The notes under the pieces were generated by a model that was not told the DNA's origin, did no database searches, and was given only the letters and a program-made list of their open reading frames with translations. Made by a program: the position numbers and the translations under genes. Of a stretch of 64,000 bases of DNA, positions 58,954-64,000 are shown one piece after another. This DNA is from Erythroxylum novogranatense (taxonomy: Eukaryota > Streptophyta > Magnoliopsida > Malpighiales > Erythroxylaceae): the NCBI GenBank assembly GCA_029891385.1, contig CM057227.1, positions 59,087,567 through 59,151,566 on the forward strand, read 5' to 3'. Positions within the stretch are counted from its first letter, which is position 1. Every line of letters starts with the position of its first letter.

Positions 58954-60021
58954 TAAGCCTAAAGCGGCAAAGGAGAAGGCTAATGGGGTCAACGTGCACG
59001 TGACTTCACAAAGGGTTCTCTCTCGCCAAACACAATCAATATGCTCACATATCAAAACACAAGATTCACATTTTACGCTTATCGCACTCTTTCAAAGCAT
59101 CAAAGTTCCATTCTTTCCTCTCAAAACACAAAATTTCATTTTCAATATGCACATAGTATAACAAGATAGCACACATAGGGCTTTGCCCATTACACAATAA
59201 CTATAAAGATGTTACCCACCTATCGTGAATCCGGATTCACGATTGCTCTTCCTCTCTCTCTTGAGTGAGGTTTCCTTGTTCCTTGAATAAAACACATTTG
59301 AAACTCATTGGAAAAGTCGAAACATTCAAGAATCGATAAATTGATAACGAAGTCTTAAACCTAACCTACCCATAGCCCATTTAAGCTAAAACAACCAACC
59401 CTAGCTTCGAAATCACAAAACCACTCATCTCTTCTTTCTTTCTTCATTCCTACACAAACCCTAACCTTCATTTCATCCCATTTCTTGAATCTAACTCAAA
59501 GGAAGATATATACTTACCTTAAGCTCTTGATTTCTCTTCTTTTCTCCTTCTTTATTCTTCTCCACAAGCCTCCCACGATTTTCTCTCTTCCTTTCTTCCT
59601 TGGCTAGCTCACGTTTTCCTTCTCTTCTCCTCTCCTTTGGATTCTCGACACTCTCTCTCTCCTCCTCTTCCTTTAACTCTTCTTTAATTCCTTTAATTCA
59701 TCCTACACCAAAACTACATAGTTTTGGCTTTCCCCACATAAAGGCTTTTGGGCCTCCACCTCCCAAGGCCTACTTCCACCAAACCCACTTATTATTAATC
59801 CTCCTTCTACTTAATCCATTTACCTAAGCCCATACTTTCCAATATTAAGCCCAAGCTTTCATTTAATTTCTAACTTCTAATTTCCAAGCCCAACATAAAA
59901 ATATTTACATAAACACATAATTAAATCAATTAAGACAAAATAAAATAATTAACTAATAAATCCATAAATAAATAAATAATTAATTCAAATAAAAAAATAA
60001 AAAAAAATTTTAGGCCCAACA

Positions 60022-60036
60022 ATTCTCCCTCCTAAT
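60022..60036 (-). other. Polypurine tract of element C
   Basis: On the minus strand, TAGGAGGGAGAAT lies directly before the LTR start TGTTGG at 60021. It is preceded by AATTTCGAGGACTAAATTC, the usual final codons of Tekay/Del pol. Confidence 0.85.
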
Positions 60037-60044
60037 AGAATTTA

Positions 60045-60276
60045 GTCCTCGAAATTCTTACCGAGTCCATGAAGAGGTAGGATACTTCTCCTCATGGCTT
60101 CCAAGGGTTCCCAAGTAGCCTCCTCGGTGAATGGTTCCTCCACAAGACCTTAACCAACTTCACAATCTTATTCCTTAGCACTTTTCCTTTGAATCTAAGA
60201 TCTCCACCGTTGCTCCTCATAACTCAAATCCTCTCTCAACCGAACTTCAAGGTTGAACTATATCTGAAGGATCGAC
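60045..60276 (-). pseudogene. Chromodomain of element C
   Basis: Across frameshifts the minus strand gives EILDSKEK, LRNKIVKLVKVLWRNHS and a stretch equivalent to VEEATWE. This is the C-terminal chromodomain (WRNHxxEEATWE) that steers chromovirus integration. It has several stops. Confidence 0.75.
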
Positions 60277-61593
60277 CTATATCTCCTCAAAGATCAACAC
60301 ATGGAATACATTATGAATCTTAGACAACTCCGATGGCAAATCTAACTTATAAGCCAAAGGCCCAATCCTCTCAATGATCTCGTATGGGCCTATATACCTC
60401 GGGTTAAGCTTACCTTTCTTACCAAACCTCAAAACGCCTTTCCATGGAGAAGCTCTAAGAAACACCTTCTCACCCACTTCAAATTCCATCTCTTTCCTAT
60501 GGGCATCCGAATAGCTCTTCATCCGATCTTGAGCTGCCTTAAGCCTCTGTTTCACTAGCTTTATCTTATCAACTGTGACCTGCACTAACTCAGGCCCCAC
60601 AAACTTTCTTTCACCTTCCTCATCCCAACATATAGGAGTTTTACATCTCCTACCATACAAGGCTTCATAAGGCGCCATCTGAATTCCCGAGTGATAGGAA
60701 TTGTTGTGAGCGAATTCAATCAAAGGTAGGTGATCATCCCACTAACCTTTGAAATCCAAAGCACAAGCCCTCAAAGATTGCCTCCAAAGTCCGAATGGTC
60801 CTCTCCGACCGTCCATCGGTCTGCGGATGGAAAGTCAGATTAAAATGCAATCGAGTCCCCAAAGCCTCCTGCAAACTCTCCCAAAATCTGAGGTAAACCT
60901 AGGATCCCTATCGACACTATCGAACTCGGAATCCCATGAAGTCTGATCACCTCATCCACATACTTCTTAGCCAAAATATTCAAAGAATCTGTCTGACGAA
61001 TTGGCAAGAAGTGAGCTGACTTAGTCAACCTATCCACAATCACCCATATAGCGTCATGCTTCCGGCTAGATCTCGGCAATCCCATCAGAAAATCTATAGT
61101 TATCTTTTCCCATTTCCACTCCGGAATAGGCAAGGGATTAAGCTTGCCTGAAGGTGCTTGGTGTTCAGCTTTAACTTGCTGGCACACCAAACATCTTTTA
61201 GCATACTCTGCTACATCTTTCCTCATTCCTTTCCACCAGAAATGCTCTTTCAAATTCCGATACATCTTAGAACTCCCTGGATGCATTGCATAAGGAGCAT
61301 TATGCGCCTCATCAAGAATTTCATCCTCAACTCTAACTTGCCTTAACACACAATCTACTACCCACAACCATCAATCCATCTTCCTTTACCTCTACATTAG
61401 ACGGCTTTCCATTCTTTATCTCTTCCCTAAGCTTACTCAAGTACTCATCCTGATCCTGAAATTCCTTGATCTTCTCCTTCAGCACTGGCCTCACCCTGAA
61501 ACTTGCCAAAATACACTCAGGCCCATCTTGCCTCAACATCACATCAAGTCTGGCTAAATCCTTCAAAGAAAGGAAGGTACACTGTCTCCACAT
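60277..61593 (-). pseudogene. Integrase of element C
   Basis: Order on the minus strand: a linker frame (61593-61333, LKEKIKEFQDQDEYLSKL), then the HHCC zinc domain (EAHNAPYAMHPGSSKMYRNL and CLVCQQVK). The catalytic core follows (WEKITIDFLMGLP with the first Asp, VDRLTKSAHFLPI, RLHGIPSSIVS). The second Asp (DRDPRF) and the Glu region are read only after frame changes at about 60900 and 60780. The last frame 60723-60277 is open: IEFAHNNSYHSGIQMAPYEA, a KVFLRASPWKGVLRFGKKGK segment, RYIGPYEIIERIGPLAYKL and IHNVFHV. The three main frames together cover nearly a full integrase. Confidence 0.92.
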
Positions 61594-61928
61594 GTGCCAT
61601 GGTGGACTTTCTACTCAATGCATCACCTGACATTAGCTTTCCCGGATGGTAGTCTATCACCAAGTCATAATCTTTTAGCAACTCTAACCATCGCCTCGCC
61701 TCAAATTTAGCTCTTTTGGGTCAACAAGTATTTAAGGCTCTTATGATCTCAAATATCCTAGTGGTAACTCCATACGATAATGTCTCCAAATCTTCAATGC
61801 AAAGATTATAGCGACCAACTCCAAGTCATGGATCGATAGTTCATCTCATAAGGCTTCAACCGCCAGAGGCATAAGCAATCACTTTCTCTCCTTGCATCAA
61901 TACACACCCTAAACCCTTCCTGGAGGCA
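61590..61928 (-). pseudogene. RNase H domain of element C
   Basis: Gives HDLELVAIIFALKIWRHYRME in one frame, then HKSLKYLLTQK, LLKDYDLVIDYHPGK and DALSRK in others. This is the Ty3/gypsy RNase H with its TDHKSLKY and KxNxxADALSRK landmarks. Several frameshifts and stops are present. Confidence 0.8.
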
Positions 61929-62780
61929 TCACCGGTACACAATGTACCCATCATTACCAGAAGGCAATGTCAGAATCGGTGCGGTGGTAAGCCGCTTCTT
62001 CAACTCCTCGAAACTACCCTGGCACTCCTCAGTCCATTCAAAATTTTGATTCTTCCTTGTCAACTTGGAAAGTGGAGCAGCTCTCAAGGAAAAGCCCTCC
62101 ACAAACCTCCTGTAATATCCAGCCAATCCCAAGAAACTTCTCACTTCAGCTACATTCTTTGGCGCTTCCCATTTAACCACAGCTTCTATCTTTTGCGGAT
62201 CCACATGCACTCCTTGCTCAGAGATCACATGCCCCAAAAATACCACTTCCCTTAGCCAAAATTTGCATTTATCGAATTTAGCATACAACTCATTCTTCCT
62301 CAATGTCTCCAAGGTAACCATCAAATGATCCTCATGCTCCTCATCACTCTTAGAATAGACCAATATATCATCAATGAAGACGATGATAAATTGATCTAAG
62401 AAGGACTCAAGACTCTATTCATCAACTCCATAAAGATCGCAGGAGCATTCGTTAACCCGAAAGGCATAACCAAAAACTCAAAGTGGCCATACCTCGTCCC
62501 TAAAAGCGCTTTGACACATCGGTCTCCTTAATCCTCAATCGATGATAACCCGACCTCAAGTCTATCTTGAAAAGACTCTCGCCCTTGCAATCGATCAAAC
62601 AAATCATCTATCTGCGGGAGCGGATATCTGTTCTTAACAAAGGCATGATTCAACTTCCTATAATCCACACACATCCATGAACGACCCATCTTTCTTCTTC
62701 ACAAAAGAACTGAGCTCCCAAGGCGAAGAACTCGGTCTAACATAACCCTTCTCTAAAAGATCCTCCAATCGCTCCTTAAA
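61929..62780 (-). pseudogene. Reverse transcriptase of element C
   Basis: The 5' half (62780-62400) gives [14 protein letters not shown], VKNRYPLPQIDDLFD, FKIDLRSGYHQLRIKE and [19 protein letters not shown] after frame changes. The catalytic box reads [10 protein letters not shown], so the two Asp are kept. The open frame 62363-61929 continues [32 protein letters not shown] and [19 protein letters not shown]. It ends SGNDGYIVY before RNase H. A one-base shift lies just before the FIDD box. Confidence 0.92.
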
Positions 62781-63539
62781 CTCCTTCAATTCCACCGAGC
62801 CATCCGATAAGGCGGAATTGAGATCGGCAGATGCTTCGAATGAAGCTCAATGGAAACTCAATTTCCACTAGGAGGAGGTAGTCCCGCAATTCCTCGGGAA
62901 AGACATCCGGAATTCTCGACTCTGGAATGTCTTCCAACCTCCCTCTATCTGCCTCCATATCTAGCACATAAGCCAAAAAGGCCTCACACCCCTTGCTCAT
63001 CATTCTCTCTGCCATCATAGCTAAAATAACCCGAGGTGGACTGACTTTTCTATCTCCCATGAGTATCACTTTCTCGCTATCCTCTAGCTCAAACTCCACC
63101 GCCTTCTGCTTACAATCTAAAGTAACATGATACCTCTCTAATGTGTCCATACCTAGATCACATCCAATCCTCCCATCTTCAAAGGCATCGATCCACCACC
63201 AATTTTCCTCCACTAATCTCTATCTCACAATCTCTATATACTTGATCGATAATAATATATTGGCCGATTGAGTACTCACCATCACGAGTATCCAATGGGC
63301 TCAAACTCCTCCTAGAAATAGTCCCACCAAGACACAAAGGAATGGGTAGAACACGAGTCAATCATAGCAAGCACATAATCATCAAACAGCTTTAACCATA
63401 CCCGCCACAACTTCGGGCGCGGTCTCGCCTCCTCTCGAGTCATGGCAAACACTGGGTGGAACTTGCCCTCTGGATCTGTCCGGAGGATAAGCTCTCTTAG
63501 ACCTCTAGAGCTACCCACTTCGCCACCGCTTCGAGCCAC
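62776..63539 (-). pseudogene. Protease and linker of element C
   Basis: The frame 63539-63312 carries FAMTREEARPRP and the active-site region AMIDSCSTHSFVS. The family motif is DSGATHSF, so the Gly of the catalytic loop has become Cys. The next frames (63361-63179 and 63213-62776) give LDTRDGEYSI..., GCDLGMDTLERYHVTLDCKQ and the linker PESRIPDVFPEEL to RT (IPVVxEFPDVFPEEL in relatives). It is broken by at least two frameshifts. Confidence 0.85.
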
Positions 63540-64000
63540 CGCCTCTGTCCTTCAGAGGGTTGCATCCGAGATCCCTCTCTCCGTCCGGCTTGGGATAAAA
63601 CTTAGCGATATGCCCTTCGGCCACATTGAAGCATGCTCCCCACAATCTTCGACATTCTCCTCTATGGAGATATCCACAGTGCTCACACTTAGGAAGGGTG
63701 GTCTCTCCCATCTCCTCTTCTACCGCCCACCGCTGAGATTTGGTGGGAAACGGAAGAAGTCCTCATCGGTCTAGCCGGCTCCCACCGGTACTCCTCTCCT
63801 CGATCAGACAGAAAGGCTCTAGCACTTCTCTCGGGCATGAAGTACCACCTCCTCTCCGAATCGCTCTCTTCCTTCCTCTTCCTCAGTTAATTGCACTCTT
63901 GATGTTCTCGAGGTTCTCAACCTCAGCACGCTTCAACCAACTGCTGCAAGTCACGAGTTCAGATTATCACCTTCTCTCGATAGCAGTGCAAACCCGACTC
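63540..64000 (-). pseudogene. gag C-terminus of element C (cut by window edge)
   Basis: The frame 63711-63511 holds the zinc-knuckle region: CEHCGYLHRGECRR fits the first Cys/His box of Tekay/Del gag, and CFNVAEGHIAKFYPK is a second box with its middle and last Cys lost. The sequence from 63780 to 64000 is the gag C-terminal domain with broken frames. Confidence 0.75.

Larger units (their letters stand above)
56966..60021 (-). repeat. 3' LTR of element C (3.06 kb)
   Basis: In LTR sense it starts TGTTGGGCCTAAAATT (60021) and ends GGGGTCCAACA (56966). Contents: a CT/GA-rich block (59520-59700), the hairpin cluster (58953-58902) and the GAGC/GCTC hairpin (58659-58645). A short-unit minisatellite (57640-57890) and TGACGTCA at 57572-57579 are also present. 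Confidence 0.9.
56966..64000 (-). mobile_element. Element C: best-preserved Tekay/Del-like chromovirus (right end outside window)
   Basis: Minus-strand order from the right edge: gag (64000-63540), protease (63539-62776), RT (62780-61929), RNase H (61928-61590), integrase (61593-60277), chromodomain (60276-60045), polypurine tract (60036-60022), 3' LTR (60021-56966). This is the Ty3/gypsy order with a chromodomain fused after integrase. Almost every domain needs a frame change, so the copy is dead, though it is younger-looking than A and B. It is nested in element B after ACAAA (56961-56965). The 5' LTR and PBS are beyond 64000. Confidence 0.92.

Noticed and set aside
59600..59827. 75-codon Ser/Leu/Pro-rich frame
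   Set aside because: The reversed CT-rich leader of LTR C, with no domain.

Overview
The window is nuclear DNA of a flowering plant, probably a dicot; I cannot name the species. It is AT-rich and has intron-bearing genes, among them a plant FCS-like zinc finger (FLZ) gene and a plant-type proteasome beta2/PBD gene. Most of the rest is layered transposable elements: Helitron, CACTA, hAT, LINE and Ty3/gypsy. Only two genes look like host genes. They are the FLZ gene (6157-6934, minus) and the 20S proteasome beta subunit PBD (29432-33937, minus), whose second intron holds a decayed gypsy element.

Layout from left to right. 1-5399 is the 3' part of an autonomous-type Helitron, with the PIF1-like helicase C-terminus, an intron-rich RPA70-like gene and a clear hairpin-CTAG terminus. 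5400-7300 is the FLZ gene and its flanks. 7320-9770 holds CACTA-like subterminal repeats and a transposase tail, split by an LTR at 7681-9041. 9770-13640 is a degraded Tat/Ogre-like gypsy element, and 13790-14330 is a LINE relic. 15160-19018 is a broken hAT element of the TTF/ZMYM type, whose right end is tandemly duplicated out to 19774. 21440-28060 is a relic BED-finger hAT transposase split by a 4.6-kb solo LTR with a perfect TAATA target duplication.

From 34192 to the end the window is one nest of Ty3/gypsy chromoviruses (Tekay/Del-like). Host element A (plus strand, 34192 to at least 53612) carries three solo LTRs. D (36475-40192, TSD AGGTG) lies in its 5' LTR. E (41688-45911, minus, TSD TTTAA) and F (47886-52233, TSD GCAAA) lie in its body. 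Element B (minus, from 53613) sits in its 3' LTR, and element C (minus, 56966 to beyond 64000) sits in B. C is the best preserved, with 3' LTR, polypurine tract, chromodomain, integrase, RNase H, RT, protease and gag in that order. All of its frames are broken.

The most interesting signal is in the long LTRs. Copies that differ widely in sequence keep the same hairpins at matching places. There is a GAG-n-TCC/GGA-CTC hairpin followed by a second hairpin whose stem sequence is replaced in almost every copy. There is a GAGY/RCTC hairpin just before ACCC. There is also a hairpin at the extreme 3' end of every LTR whose end is visible. In A and B the terminal hairpin and tRNA primer-binding site are repeated as a module. 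The LTRs also carry GC-rich palindromic minisatellites, two of them with TGACGTCA (bZIP-type) cores. All alignments here were made by eye.
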